Below are positions 28,313-36,942 of a stretch of 43,251 bases of DNA, piece after piece. The notes under the pieces are model-generated. The model made no database searches and had not been told where the DNA came from. It saw only the letters and a program-made list of their open reading frames with translations. The DNA lies in the NCBI GenBank assembly GCA_002296655.1, contig DBIN01000022.1:24621-67871 (forward strand), in the 5' to 3' direction. The stretch's first letter is position 1, and each line of letters starts with the position of its first letter. This DNA is from Acinetobacter sp. UBA801. Lineage in GTDB: Bacteria > Pseudomonadota > Gammaproteobacteria > Pseudomonadales > Moraxellaceae. A program made the translations under genes and the position numbers.

Positions 28313-29566
28313 TTAGAAAATACGATTCTGATCTTTTTCAGCTTTAGGCAGTTTTTTTGCAATTTTCTGAGCAATCGCAATGTAACTATCGGCAGCATCA
28401 TCGCCTGCAATCACTGACGGCGTACCTGCATCGACATTTTCACGAATACTGACATTTAAGGGTAAACGCCCAAGCAACGGAATGTCATATTGTTCTGCCA
28501 GTTTATCGCCGCCGCCCTGACCAAAAATTTGTTCTTCGTAGCCACAGTTTGAACAGATATGCGTCGACATATTCTCAATTACACCCATGACAGGAATTTG
28601 CACACGATTAAACAACTCTATGCCTTTGACAGCATCCATTAAAGCGACATTTTGTGGTGTGGTTACAATTACCGCTCCCGTTACAGGAATGCGCTGTGCA
28701 AGTGTCAGTTGAATATCCCCCGTTCCTGGTGGCATATCAATCATCAATACATCTAAATCTGGCCATAGAGTCTGATTAAAAAGTTGCATTAATGCACCTG
28801 TGGCTTTTGGTCCACGCCATGCCACAGGTGTGTTGTGGTCACCCGTTAAATGCCCGATGGATAACACAGGCATCCCAAAAGCATCCAACGGTACAAACTG
28901 CTCAGCTTCAATCATTGGGGTTTTACCTGCATTGCCGAGCATGGTCGGAATACTAGGACCATAAATATCGGCATCTAATACACCAACTTTTAAGCCAAGC
29001 TTTTGTAATGCCAAAGCCAAATTTACCGTAGTGGTGGATTTTCCAACCCCGCCTTTGCCCGAAGCAACCAAAATCACGTTTTGAATACGCGGATGTTTCG
29101 GCACATCACGTTGTTGTGGCGCTGCTTTTTGAATCGGTGGATTATTCGGATCGGCTTCTTGCATTGAACTTTGACCTGCAGCATCTATCACGGGGGGTAA
29201 ATGAGATGCTGTGGTCTGTGTGGTCGATGTTGAGCAGCTTTCACCTTCAGTATGTTGATGCCCACAACTTTCTTTTTTCTGTCCAGTTTTCTGCTGAATC
29301 ACATGCATATTCAATTCTTTAATGCCGCATTTTTCTAAAGCATCTGCCAACTCATCATGAATTTGTTGTAAATATTGTTTTTCTTCAGGATAAGTATTGA
29401 TGGTGATTTGTAAAATTTCACCCTGCACATTCACTTGGGAAATACGATCTTTTAAAGCATGTTCAGATTCAGGCAATACATAACTTTGTAGCACGTGCTG
29501 AATAGCTTCCTCATTCACCGTATGCGAAGGTGAAAAAACAGATTTAAGTGAAGAAAGCCAAGACAT
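28313..29566 (-). CDS. apbC: Mrp/ApbC-family iron-sulfur carrier P-loop ATPase
   Basis: This 417-residue protein has an N-terminal MIP18/DUF59-like domain (about residues 20-95) and a short linker containing C-G-H-Q-H-T-E-G-E-S-C. The Mrp ATPase domain follows, with deviant Walker A GKGGVGKST near residue 170, the switch D-A-D-I-Y-G-P-S-I-P-T-M-L, M-P-P-G-T-G-D and the C-S-N-C pair near residue 338 that holds the transferable cluster. The family binds and delivers Fe-S clusters to apoproteins in the cytoplasm. It is longer than the minimal Mrp by its N-terminal domain, as usual in proteobacteria. It is divergent from metG. Confidence 0.93.
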   Translation of the reverse strand: MSWLSSLKSVFSPSHTVNEEAIQHVLQSYVLPESEHALKDRISQVNVQGEILQITINTYPEEKQYLQQIHDELADALEKCGIKELNMHVIQQKTGQKKESCGHQHTEGESCSTSTTQTTASHLPPVIDAAGQSSMQEADPNNPPIQKAAPQQRDVPKHPRIQNVILVASGKGGVGKSTTTVNLALALQKLGLKVGVLDADIYGPSIPTMLGNAGKTPMIEAEQFVPLDAFGMPVLSIGHLTGDHNTPVAWRGPKATGALMQLFNQTLWPDLDVLMIDMPPGTGDIQLTLAQRIPVTGAVIVTTPQNVALMDAVKGIELFNRVQIPVMGVIENMSTHICSNCGYEEQIFGQGGGDKLAEQYDIPLLGRLPLNVSIRENVDAGTPSVIAGDDAADSYIAIAQKIAKKLPKAEKDQNRIF

Positions 29567-29844
29567 AGATTTACTCCAAAGTTTGGAAATACCGCGATTT
29601 TGATAGTGTAACGATAATTCAGTCTAAGGTTAAGTCGTGCTATCAGTGAAATACTTAATTCTGAGTATATTGCTTGGTTTTTGACATGATTTATCTTCAA
29701 ATACAGACCAAGAGCTTGTTTCGATATTGTGTTTAGCCTTCTAGCCGGATTTGAAAAGAATTCATGGAATCCCTTGTGCATCTATGTGCTATCTAAGGTA
29801 AAATTGACCGAATTGCATCGTCCCTATTTGAGAGAGTTATATCC

Positions 29845-31902
29845 GTGCGTCAAATTTTAGTCACTAACGCCCTACCATACGCCAATGGTCCGATCCATAT
29901 GGGTCACTTACTCGGTTATATCCAGGCAGATATCTGGGTTCGCGCCATGCGTGCAATGGGACATGATGTGACTTATGTCTGTGCGGATGATGCTCATGGT
30001 ACAGCAATCATGCTGCGTGCCGAAGCCAATGGAATTAGTCCTGAACAGCAAATTGCCAATGTGCAACAAGAACACATTCGTGATTTTGACGGTTTTGGCG
30101 TGCATTTTGATCATTATGATTCAACCCATAGTGACACCAACCGCGCACGTGCCAGTGAAATTTATGTCAAAAACCGTGATGCAGGCAATATTGCCGTGCG
30201 TCCTGTTACGCAATTATTTGATCCTGAAAAAGGCATGTTCTTATCGGATCGTTTTATCAAAGGCACTTGTCCAAAATGTAAAGCAGAAGATCAATATGGC
30301 GATTCTTGCGAAGTTTGCGGCACTACCTATAACGCGACTGAGCTGATTAATCCAAAATCGACTTTAAGCGGTGCAACACCTGTAGAAAAATCATCAGATC
30401 ATTATTTTTTTAAATTGCCTAATTTTGGCGAATACTTACAAAAATGGACGCGTGATGAAGGTCGTTTGCCAGTTTCAATTGCCAACAAATTGGATGAATG
30501 GTTTGAAAATGGCTTGAATGACTGGGATATTTCACGTGATGCGCCATATTTTGGTTTTGAAATTCCAGATGCGCCAAATAAATATTTTTATGTCTGGGTT
30601 GATGCGCCAATTGGTTATATGTCGAGTTTTGAAAACTACGTGAAAACCAAACGCCCTGACCTAAATTTTGACGATTATTGGAAAAAAGATTCAGACAAAG
30701 AAGTCTATCACTTCATTGGTAAAGACATCGTATATTTCCACGCCTTGTTCTGGCCTGCAATGTTGAATGGCGCAGGTTATCGCACACCTACAGGTTTATT
30801 TGTAAATGGTTTCTTGACTGTAAATGGTCAAAAAATGTCGAAATCTCGCGGCACATTCATTAAGGCAGAAACATACTTACAGCATTTAAACCCTGAATAT
30901 TTACGCTATTACTTTGCATCAAAACTGTCTGACAAAGTTGAAGACTCTGACTTAAATCTGGATGATTTTGTGCAGAAAGTAAACTCTGACCTTGTGGGTA
31001 AAGTGGTGAATATTGCCAGCCGTTGTGCGAAATTCATCAACACCAAATTTGATAACAAATTAAGTGCAAACTGTGCTGAACCTGAATTAGTACAAAGCTT
31101 TATTGCTGCAGGTGACTCGATTGCCAAAGCCTATGAAGAGCGTGAATTCTCTGCAGCCATTCGTGAAATTATGGCACTTGCAGACCGTGCCAACCAATAT
31201 ATTGATGAGAAAAAACCTTGGGCTTTAGCCAAAATTGAAGGCGAAGAACAGCAAGTTCATGACGTATGTTCTGTGGGGATTAACTTGTTCCGTCAGTTGG
31301 CGATTTATCTGGCTCCTGTACTGCCGACATTGGCTGAACAAGTTCAAGCCTTCTTGCAATTAGACAGCTTTAACTTTGAATCTCGTCAGCAAATTTTGGT
31401 TGCACATGAAATTGCTTTGTTCCAACCCCTCATGCAACGTTTAGACCCGAAAGCGGTAGCTGCAATGGTGGATGCATCTAAAGATTCTTTAGCCTCACCT
31501 ACTGAAGCACCAAAAGCAGAAAAGAAAAAAGAAAAAGCCAAAGAGAAAAAAGCTGAACCTAAAGTGGGTGAAGCGGAAATTATCACGATTGATGACTTTG
31601 TCAAAATTGATTTACGTGTCGCAGAAGTTTTAGAAGCTACTACCGTTGAAGGTTCTGACAAACTGCTTCAACTGACTTTAAATGTCGGTGAAGCCGAGCC
31701 ACGTAATGTATTTAGTGGTATCCGCGAGTTTTACGCACCTGAAGATTTAAAAGGTAAATTTGTGGTAATGGTGGCTAACCTTGCGCCACGTAAGATGCGT
31801 TTTGGTATTTCTAACGGGATGGTACTCGCTGCGGGGAATGGTGACGGTGTTTGGGTCATTTCACCTGAAAGCGGTGCGAAACCAGGGGATAAAGTCAGCT
31901 AA
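29845..31902 (+). CDS. metG: Methionyl-tRNA synthetase
   Basis: This 685-residue class I synthetase has a GTG start giving [22 protein letters not shown]. The H-M-G-H signature (HIGH type) is at about residues 18-21, the zinc knuckle CPKC...CEVCG at about 138-160 and KMSKS at about 330. An anticodon-binding helical domain follows. After a Lys/Glu/Ala-rich linker near residue 560, a C-terminal tRNA-binding OB fold ([17 protein letters not shown]...) mediates dimerisation and tRNA affinity. Length fits E. coli MetG (677). The gene is divergent from mrp, a common arrangement, and ends in a strong terminator. Confidence 0.97.
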   Translation: MRQILVTNALPYANGPIHMGHLLGYIQADIWVRAMRAMGHDVTYVCADDAHGTAIMLRAEANGISPEQQIANVQQEHIRDFDGFGVHFDHYDSTHSDTNRARASEIYVKNRDAGNIAVRPVTQLFDPEKGMFLSDRFIKGTCPKCKAEDQYGDSCEVCGTTYNATELINPKSTLSGATPVEKSSDHYFFKLPNFGEYLQKWTRDEGRLPVSIANKLDEWFENGLNDWDISRDAPYFGFEIPDAPNKYFYVWVDAPIGYMSSFENYVKTKRPDLNFDDYWKKDSDKEVYHFIGKDIVYFHALFWPAMLNGAGYRTPTGLFVNGFLTVNGQKMSKSRGTFIKAETYLQHLNPEYLRYYFASKLSDKVEDSDLNLDDFVQKVNSDLVGKVVNIASRCAKFINTKFDNKLSANCAEPELVQSFIAAGDSIAKAYEEREFSAAIREIMALADRANQYIDEKKPWALAKIEGEEQQVHDVCSVGINLFRQLAIYLAPVLPTLAEQVQAFLQLDSFNFESRQQILVAHEIALFQPLMQRLDPKAVAAMVDASKDSLASPTEAPKAEKKKEKAKEKKAEPKVGEAEIITIDDFVKIDLRVAEVLEATTVEGSDKLLQLTLNVGEAEPRNVFSGIREFYAPEDLKGKFVVMVANLAPRKMRFGISNGMVLAAGNGDGVWVISPESGAKPGDKVS

Positions 31903-31913
31903 GCTGTAAATTG

Positions 31914-31940
31914 AAAAATGCGCCGAAATGGCGCATTTTT
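31914..31940 (+). terminator. Intrinsic terminator of metG
   Basis: The stem TGCGCC/GGCGCA (31919-31924 with 31930-31935) has a 5-base loop, five A before it and five T after it. It begins 12 bases after the metG stop. Confidence 0.92.
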
Positions 31941-32022
31941 CTTAAAAATATAATTATTTTATTGATTTCTAAATAATTCTAATTCAAATATCGTTGCTTG
32001 TATTTATTAAAAAATGTTTTAG

Positions 32023-32394
32023 ATGCATTAAAAAAAACTATTAGCAATCGCATGATCTGTATCGACACTTGCTTTCACAGGTTGTTCAGTACGTATGGCG
32101 GATATGACGGTCGCATCTACGAAAAACTATAACTTAAACTCAAATCAATTTGTAAAAGGTGAACGAGTTACAGGTGAAGATAAAGTACCTGTTGTATTAT
32201 TTCCTTTAGGTGTTCCGAACTTCAAAACCGCTGTAGATCGCGCAATTGAATAAGATCGCTGTGCAGTTGCTTTATCTGATATTGTTATTACTCAATTAAA
32301 CCAAGCATTCATTGTAGGTCAAATTGGTTATCGCGTTGAAGGTACTCAAGTTATTGATCGCTCTCAACCAGAATGTAAAAATAATATGTACTAA
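32023..32394 (+). pseudogene. Lipoprotein pseudogene interrupted by in-frame stop codons
   Basis: A 124-codon frame can be followed without any frameshift from the ATG at 32023 to TAA at 32392-32394. It is broken by TAA at codon 3 (32029), TGA at codon 11 (32053) and TAA at codon 77 (32251). Between the stops the translation is coherent: KKLLAIA, then SVSTLAFTGC (lipobox), SVRMADMTVASTKNYNLN, VPVVLFPLGVPNFKTAVDRA and, after the third stop, DRCAVALSDIVITQLNQAF and VIDRSQPEC. It looks like a decayed small exported lipoprotein gene of a type common in Acinetobacter. Family and function are unknown. No good ribosome-binding site is seen at 32023. Confidence 0.75.
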
Positions 32395-32402
32395 GTATAA
32401 AG

Positions 32403-32418
32403 CCTCTTTCTTAAGAGG
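32403..32418. terminator. Weak hairpin between the pseudogene and a LysE-family gene
   Basis: CCTCTT/AAGAGG (32403-32408 with 32413-32418) has a 4-base loop and is followed by the short T-containing stretch ATTTATA. It could end the converging transcripts, but it lacks a good T run in either direction. Confidence 0.35.
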
Positions 32419-32432
32419 ATTTATACAAAAAA

Positions 32433-33065
32433 TCACTTCACCCCAAAAATTAACTTTAAGCCCAATACCGTCATAACCGCCCCTGCCGCACGGTCAAAAA
32501 TAGCTTTAAATTTAATATAAGCCTGACGCGGTTTTTCAGCCGATAAAGCCACCGCAACCAATGAGCACCAACCTGCATCAATAAAAAAACACAGAATTGG
32601 CAGCACCACATAAAAATAGTTCGGAATTTCTTTAGGCAACAAAGCCGTAAAAATACTCGCCAAGACAATTGCAATTTTAGGGTTAGATAACTGCGTAATT
32701 AAACCTGTGGTAAACGCGCGGCGCAATGACATTTGCAGCCCATCTACAAGATTGGTTTGAATAGGCGCTTTAGCATGCTTCACAATTTTATAAGCCAAAA
32801 ATAACAGATATAAACCACCACAAATTTTAAGCAGCAAATATGCAGAAGGCACAGCCAATAAAATAGCCTGCAACCCCATCACCGCCAATAAACCAAAAAT
32901 TGCGGCACCCGTACCTGTGCCTAAGGCCGTATATAAACCATGCTTACGCGAAATGGCTATCGAATTTTTTGCCACATAAATAAAGGTGGGGCCAGGACTC
33001 ATTGCGCCTAGCATTAATGCCATCGCAATTGAACCTAATATAAGCAAGGATTCCAAAACCAACAC
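32433..33065 (-). CDS. LysE/RhtB-family exporter
   Basis: This 210-residue membrane protein has about six hydrophobic segments. The family signature GAMSPGPTFIYVAKNSIAISRKHGLYTALG is at residues 21-50, and TTGLITQLSNPKIAIVLASIF lies in the fourth segment. It probably exports an amino acid such as threonine, homoserine or an analogue; specificity is unknown. It lies 67 bases after a small lipoprotein gene on the same strand and could be cotranscribed with it. It differs clearly from the other LysE-family protein of this window, so the two are not recent duplicates. Confidence 0.88.
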   Translation of the reverse strand: MLVLESLLILGSIAMALMLGAMSPGPTFIYVAKNSIAISRKHGLYTALGTGTGAAIFGLLAVMGLQAILLAVPSAYLLLKICGGLYLLFLAYKIVKHAKAPIQTNLVDGLQMSLRRAFTTGLITQLSNPKIAIVLASIFTALLPKEIPNYFYVVLPILCFFIDAGWCSLVAVALSAEKPRQAYIKFKAIFDRAAGAVMTVLGLKLIFGVK

Positions 33066-33132
33066 CTAACACAACAAAATCAATTTAGCTATTTTACGGT
33101 TTTTATTTCCATGGTTGTACTATTTGGTCAAA

Positions 33133-33342
33133 TTATTTATGGCTCATTTTCCTACTAGATGTCGTAACCAATTGATAGTGATGTTCATGTACAGGCATGC
33201 CCACCATAATCACGCCGCGAGTTTCTATTTTGTTTGAGCTTTGCGTTTGTGTTTCTTGCACACTTGCGGCATCACATGCACATAAACCCAGAATCACACT
33301 AAGCAAAAATAAACAACACCATTGATGAGAAAAGAATGACAT
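33133..33342 (-). CDS. Small predicted lipoprotein
   Basis: This 69-residue protein has its start ATG at 33342, behind an AGGAG ribosome-binding site 7 bases upstream. A hydrophobic stretch (CCLFLLSVILGLCAC) ends in a lipobox-like L-C-A-C at residues 17-20. The mature part is short and polar, with GVIMVGMPVHEHHYQLVTTSS. No family is recognised. An upstream extension of the frame to 33384 lacks a ribosome-binding site and is rejected. Confidence 0.6.
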   Translation of the reverse strand: MSFFSHQWCCLFLLSVILGLCACDAASVQETQTQSSNKIETRGVIMVGMPVHEHHYQLVTTSSRKMSHK

Positions 33343-33460
33343 GTTTTTTCTCCTGTTCTTATATTTATCGTTCGAGCATAGCATTCATTCAGCACGTAAA
33401 TTCATTGTGTTTGTTACCGTGCCCTTTATAATTATGTTATTAATCTTATTGCTGATCTGT

Positions 33461-34333
33461 GTGTTCGATACCATCGCGCAAGAAATTCCATTACAACGTA
33501 TTGATTTTTATGGTCGTGAGCTGTGGATTAAACGCCTCGATTTAGTGCATCCTAATATTTCGGGCAATAAGTTTTACAAACTAAAATATAATTTTTTAGC
33601 TGCCCAAGCGCAGGGTTATCAACACGTTCTGACTTTTGGCGGCGCATATTCAAATCATATTGCTGCAACCGCTTTTGCCGCTCAGTTGTTTGGTTGGAAA
33701 AGTACCGCAATCATCCGTGGTGAAGAGTTGGCACAACGCCCTTTGAACTCAACTTTGGCTTTAGCCCATGAGATGGGCATGCAATTTCAATTTGTTTCAC
33801 GTGAAATGTATCGTCAGAAAAGCAGTCCCGAGTTTTTACAGGATTTGCAGCATGAATATCCCGATGCTTATATTCTTCCTGAAGGTGGTACTAACGCATT
33901 GGCAATTCAGGGCTGTCAGGAAATTTTAAGTGCCGATGATTTGCATCAGTTTGATCTGATTTGTTGTGCCGTTGGTACAGGTGGCACACTTACAGGTTTG
34001 ATTGAAGCGAGTCATCCACATCAACAGATTTTGGGTTTTTCTGCATTAAAGGGAGATTTTTTAACGCAGGATGTTAAACAACTGACCATGAAAAGAAATT
34101 GGCAAATCACTGATGAGTTTTGCTGTGGCGGTTATGCCAAAACCACACCTGAATTACTAGCCTTTATTCGAGCGTTTGAAAAAGAACATGCAATTCCACT
34201 CGAGCAAATTTATACAGGAAAAATGCTGTTTGGATTAAGTCACATGATACAACGAGGCGAGTTCAATACAGGCGAACATATTTTGCTCATTCATAGTGGT
34301 GGTTTACAAGGCAGGCATATTGCATCTGCCTAA
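33461..34333 (+). CDS. PLP-dependent ACC deaminase/D-cysteine desulfhydrase family protein
   Basis: This 290-residue fold-type II PLP enzyme starts at the GTG at 33461 (MFDTIAQEIPLQRI). The PLP-binding lysine is K37 in I-S-G-N-K-F-Y-K-L. TFGGAYSNHIAATAFAA follows as the substrate/PLP phosphate region, and the glycine-rich CCAVGTGGTLTGLIEA is near residue 180. A catalytic Tyr lies in a Y-T-G-K segment near the end. Family members deaminate 1-aminocyclopropane-1-carboxylate or desulfhydrate D-cysteine; the sequence does not decide between them. The frame is open further upstream to 33341, but that part is hydrophobic, lacks a ribosome-binding site and overlaps the divergent lipoprotein gene. 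The stop is 7 bases before an IS remnant. Confidence 0.8.
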   Translation: MFDTIAQEIPLQRIDFYGRELWIKRLDLVHPNISGNKFYKLKYNFLAAQAQGYQHVLTFGGAYSNHIAATAFAAQLFGWKSTAIIRGEELAQRPLNSTLALAHEMGMQFQFVSREMYRQKSSPEFLQDLQHEYPDAYILPEGGTNALAIQGCQEILSADDLHQFDLICCAVGTGGTLTGLIEASHPHQQILGFSALKGDFLTQDVKQLTMKRNWQITDEFCCGGYAKTTPELLAFIRAFEKEHAIPLEQIYTGKMLFGLSHMIQRGEFNTGEHILLIHSGGLQGRHIASA

Positions 34334-34340
34334 TTCAACA

Positions 34341-34794
34341 GACTTTGTTGCATAAAGATTTGAAAGGCAAAGCGCCACAAATCAGCAAATTTAAGCGCAA
34401 TTTGGGTAAGGTCAGACCTAATTGCGTACATCTGTTGAGAACTGCTACACGTGCATGAATCTCTTTGACTTGGCGATCAAAACGCCTTGCACTGAGTTTA
34501 TCTCCTCATCATTTGATGCAATGCATCTTAGTTTCAACCCAACTTCAAGGATTTAATCATTAAGCAGCCTTGGATGGCTTCGTCGGAGTAGATTTGATTT
34601 CGTCTTTGTTTGCCTTTTGATGGAGCATACCATTGCGTAGTTGGATCGAATCACATAGCCATATTTCCGCGATTAACGAGTGCTCGGTTATATAAAGACC
34701 AATGGGTTGTGCGGTAGATTTTGTGTGTAGGCTTCTTCATTTGAAATTCATACTGCTGAAAAAGCCTTTACACATAGGTTTATGCAACAAAGCC
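34341..34794 (-). mobile_element. Internally deleted IS5-family (IS903-type, IS17-like) element
   Basis: The 454-bp element has 16-bp terminal inverted repeats (34341-34356 and 34779-34794). The right end reads GGCTTTGTTGCATAAA from outside in, and the left end differs only at the second base. Inside are the two ends of a transposase gene, with the middle part, including the catalytic domain, deleted. It cannot transpose on its own. No target duplication is found: the 9 bases on the two sides differ. It lies between the PLP-enzyme gene and the flavoprotein gene. Confidence 0.85.
34370..34740 (-). pseudogene. IS903-type transposase remnant
   Basis: On the minus strand the ATG at 34740 begins M-K-K-P-T-H-K-I-Y-R, then TTHWSLYNRALVNRGNMAM, a TGA stop where the family has Trp, then FDPTTQWYAPSKGKQRRNQI and YSDEAIQGCLMIKSL. 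This matches the N-terminus of IS903-group transposases (W-x-x-Y-N-x-A-L-x-x-R-G). After the deletion junction near 34545 comes the C-terminal part VETKMHCIK, and after a frame disruption LSARRFDRQVKEIHARVAVL-N. The pieces represent about the first 65 and last 50 codons of a transposase of about 300. Confidence 0.8.
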
Positions 34795-34950
34795 GAAGTG
34801 AGTGCATCACAGCAATGATCTATTTTTATGATAAATAGTTCATGCTTTATTGAAAGATAGGCATATAAATCACAATTCAAATGCAAAAAAACGGCAACGA
34901 CAAACGATAAAGTCTATAATAATGCGCTTTCTCATTTCTCTCGGTGCAAC

Positions 34951-36153
34951 ATGGCAACTGCAAATCAATATGATGTTTTGGTATTAGGTGCGGGTGCATC
35001 GGGGCTGATGACTGCTTATATGGCAGCACAACGTGGTCGTAAAGTATTGGTGCTAGAAAAAGCCAATAAAGTGGGCAAAAAAATTCTGATGTCTGGTGGT
35101 GGCAAATGTAACTTCACCAACTTAGAAGTCGAGCCAAACCATTATATTTCACATAATCCACATTTTGTCATTTCTGCTCTCACCCGTTATACCAACTGGG
35201 ATTTTATTGGTTTGGTTTGCGAATACGGCATTGAATATGAAGAACGTAAACACGGACAATTATTCACTTTAAAAGGTGCTAAAGAAATTTTAGCCATGCT
35301 CTTGGCCGAATGTGAAAAAACCAATTTGGTCAATATTCAAACCAATTGTGAAGTCAAAGCAGTGAATGCCCTAGAAGATCAAGGTTTCCAAATTGCAACG
35401 ACTTTGGGTTATTTCCAAGCAAGCGCAGTGGTCGTTGCAACAGGTGGTTTATCTATTCCAACTTTAGGTGGCTCTGGAATTGGCTATGAAATTGCTAAAC
35501 AGTTTGGTCATCGTGTTTACCCGACCCGAGCAGGCTTAGTGCCTTTTACCTTCTCAGACAGCTTTAAAGAAGTCACTACACGTTTAAGCGGTAATGCGGT
35601 GGAAGCGACTTTAACAAATTCATTGAATAGTTTTACCGAAGCTCTGCTATTTACACATCGCGGTTTGAGTGGACCAAGTGCCTTACAGCTTTCTAATTAT
35701 TGGGATGTCGGGCAAAATTTTAAAATTAACTTTTTGCCTTATTTAGAACTCTACGACTTTTTTAAAGATAAAAAGCAAAAAAGTCCTAAAGTCTTACTGC
35801 GCACCTTGCTCAGTGAACATTTGCCAAAAAGTGTAGTAGTAGAGTTACAGCAACTAATTTGGCCAGAGCTTTCTGAAACTGCAGTTGGCAATATTAGTGA
35901 TGACAAGCTAGAACAGATTGCAGCACGTTTAAATGCCTTTGAAGTTAAACCATCGGGTACAGAGGGTTATCGTACTGCCGAAGTTACTTTAGGTGGAGTG
36001 GATACCCAAGAAGTTTCCTCTAAAACTATGGAAAGTAAAAAACAAAAAGGCTTGTATTTTGTTGGTGAAGTTTTAGATGTGACAGGACATTTAGGTGGCT
36101 ACAACTTTCAATGGGCATGGTCATCTGCACATGCAGCATCGGAGTATGTTTAA
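34951..36153 (+). CDS. HI0933/BaiN-family FAD-dependent oxidoreductase
   Basis: This 400-residue flavoprotein has an N-terminal Rossmann motif VLGAGASGLMTAYMAAQRG (residues 10-28) followed by VLEKANKVGKKILMSGGGKCNFTN, the hallmark of the HI0933/YhiN family. VVATGGLSIPTLGGSGIGY lies near residue 165, and the C-terminal FAD contact is VGEVLDVTGHLGGYNFQWAWSS. Members bind FAD and NAD(P). Physiological substrates are mostly unknown; BaiN acts on bile-acid intermediates in clostridia, which should not be transferred here. Length is typical (about 400). It is a single gene with a strong terminator. Confidence 0.9.
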   Translation: MATANQYDVLVLGAGASGLMTAYMAAQRGRKVLVLEKANKVGKKILMSGGGKCNFTNLEVEPNHYISHNPHFVISALTRYTNWDFIGLVCEYGIEYEERKHGQLFTLKGAKEILAMLLAECEKTNLVNIQTNCEVKAVNALEDQGFQIATTLGYFQASAVVVATGGLSIPTLGGSGIGYEIAKQFGHRVYPTRAGLVPFTFSDSFKEVTTRLSGNAVEATLTNSLNSFTEALLFTHRGLSGPSALQLSNYWDVGQNFKINFLPYLELYDFFKDKKQKSPKVLLRTLLSEHLPKSVVVELQQLIWPELSETAVGNISDDKLEQIAARLNAFEVKPSGTEGYRTAEVTLGGVDTQEVSSKTMESKKQKGLYFVGEVLDVTGHLGGYNFQWAWSSAHAASEYV

Positions 36154-36251
36154 GCAGCTTTTATATGAAACATTCAATTAAAGCATGTGATAGCAATGCT
36201 TCGAGTCAAAATGAATCAATATTGATGTTGCGAATCAAATTTTAAAATAAC

Positions 36252-36280
36252 AAAAGCCAGTTTTTCTAAACTGGCTTTTT
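36252..36280 (+). terminator. Intrinsic terminator of the flavoprotein gene
   Basis: A 12-bp stem AAAAGCCAGTTT/AAACTGGCTTTT with a TTCT loop has its loop at 36264-36267 and ends in a T run. It could also end transcripts coming from the right. Confidence 0.9.
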
Positions 36281-36336
36281 CTTTAATGAACAGCATCACG
36301 CACTATAAAACTGAGCAATACGTGAATCTTGTTATT

Positions 36337-36504
36337 TTATTCTAAATAATCGGTACGAAATAATACCAATTTTGGCGTGTTTGCCAAACGTGATTCAGTT
36401 TGCTGCATTTTGAGGACTGCACTTTGTTGATGCATAGGTAACGAATTTACCACTTGAACTTTTAAACTGATACGGAGTTTATTTAGCATATTGATTTCTC
36501 TCAT
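36337..36504 (-). CDS. Small hypothetical protein (55 residues)
   Basis: The frame on the minus strand starts with ATG at 36504 behind AAGGA, 8 bases upstream. An internal ATG at 36489 has a weaker GAGA box. The protein is basic and amphipathic (MLNKLRISLKVQVVNSLPMH and KMQQTESRLANTPKLVLFRT), without a signal peptide or recognised family. It lies alone in a 520-bp gap between the flavoprotein terminator and a small membrane protein. The ribosome-binding site and position support it; conservation was not testable. Confidence 0.45.
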   Translation of the reverse strand: MREINMLNKLRISLKVQVVNSLPMHQQSAVLKMQQTESRLANTPKLVLFRTDYLE

Positions 36505-36674
36505 TATTGTCATCCTTGCGCGAATTTTAAGACTTAAATATTTCAGCTCGGTTAAAAACCAAATTTTATATTTCCCCCTTTAAACGCTCATTAAGCCTTC
36601 CAAGCTATTAATCTGATTATCCAAAATCAGTCTTTGACTTATTCCTGTCAAAGTTGATTAATTTTTAACATAAT

Positions 36675-36845
36675 TTAAGAGCTTGGTCTATCCTCTTTTA
36701 GATAACTTTTTTCAATATTTTCAGTTGATTTTTCTGTTGCTGCTGGCTTAGCAAAGACAAACTTATAAGCTGCAACAAAAAAACCGATGGTGATACCAAC
36801 AATCACGATTGGGGCAAAAAACTTATTAGGTGCTGATTTAGACAT
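36675..36845 (-). CDS. Small single-pass membrane protein (56 residues)
   Basis: The minus-strand frame has a strong GAGGAAA ribosome-binding site 5 bases before the ATG. The sequence has a short polar N-terminus (MSKSAPNKFF), one hydrophobic helix (APIVIVGITIGFFVAAYKFVF, about residues 11-31) and a charged tail (EKSTENIEKSYLKEDRPSS). It lies downstream of the mechanosensitive-channel-like gene, separated from it by a terminator. No family is recognised. It is likely a real small inner-membrane protein. Confidence 0.65.
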   Translation of the reverse strand: MSKSAPNKFFAPIVIVGITIGFFVAAYKFVFAKPAATEKSTENIEKSYLKEDRPSS

Positions 36846-36876
36846 TATCGTTTCCTCTTTTTTTTAATGAATACCG

Positions 36877-36909
36877 AAAAGAAATCGACCAATACGGTGA
36901 TTGGTCGAT
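36877..36909 (-). terminator. Intrinsic terminator of the mechanosensitive-channel-like gene
   Basis: On the minus strand a 10-bp perfect stem ATCGACCAAT/ATTGGTCGAT with a 6-base loop is followed by TTTCTTTTC. It lies about 33 bases after the stop of the upstream gene. Confidence 0.8.
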
Positions 36910-36942
36910 CATCTTATTGATTCAAATCAAAATTTGAACAGT

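Noticed and set aside
28274..28420. Short plus-strand frame starting near 28274
   Set aside because: It runs antisense into the mrp 3' end; AAAGGA upstream is a weak argument and no protein feature is visible.
33341..33460. N-terminal extension of the PLP enzyme with a hydrophobic stretch
   Set aside because: There is no ribosome-binding site, it overlaps the divergent lipoprotein gene, and family members begin near the chosen GTG; it is not a real membrane anchor.
34332..34803. Target-site duplication around the IS5-type remnant
   Set aside because: The 9 bases on the left (AATTCAACA) and right (GAAGTGAGT) do not match.
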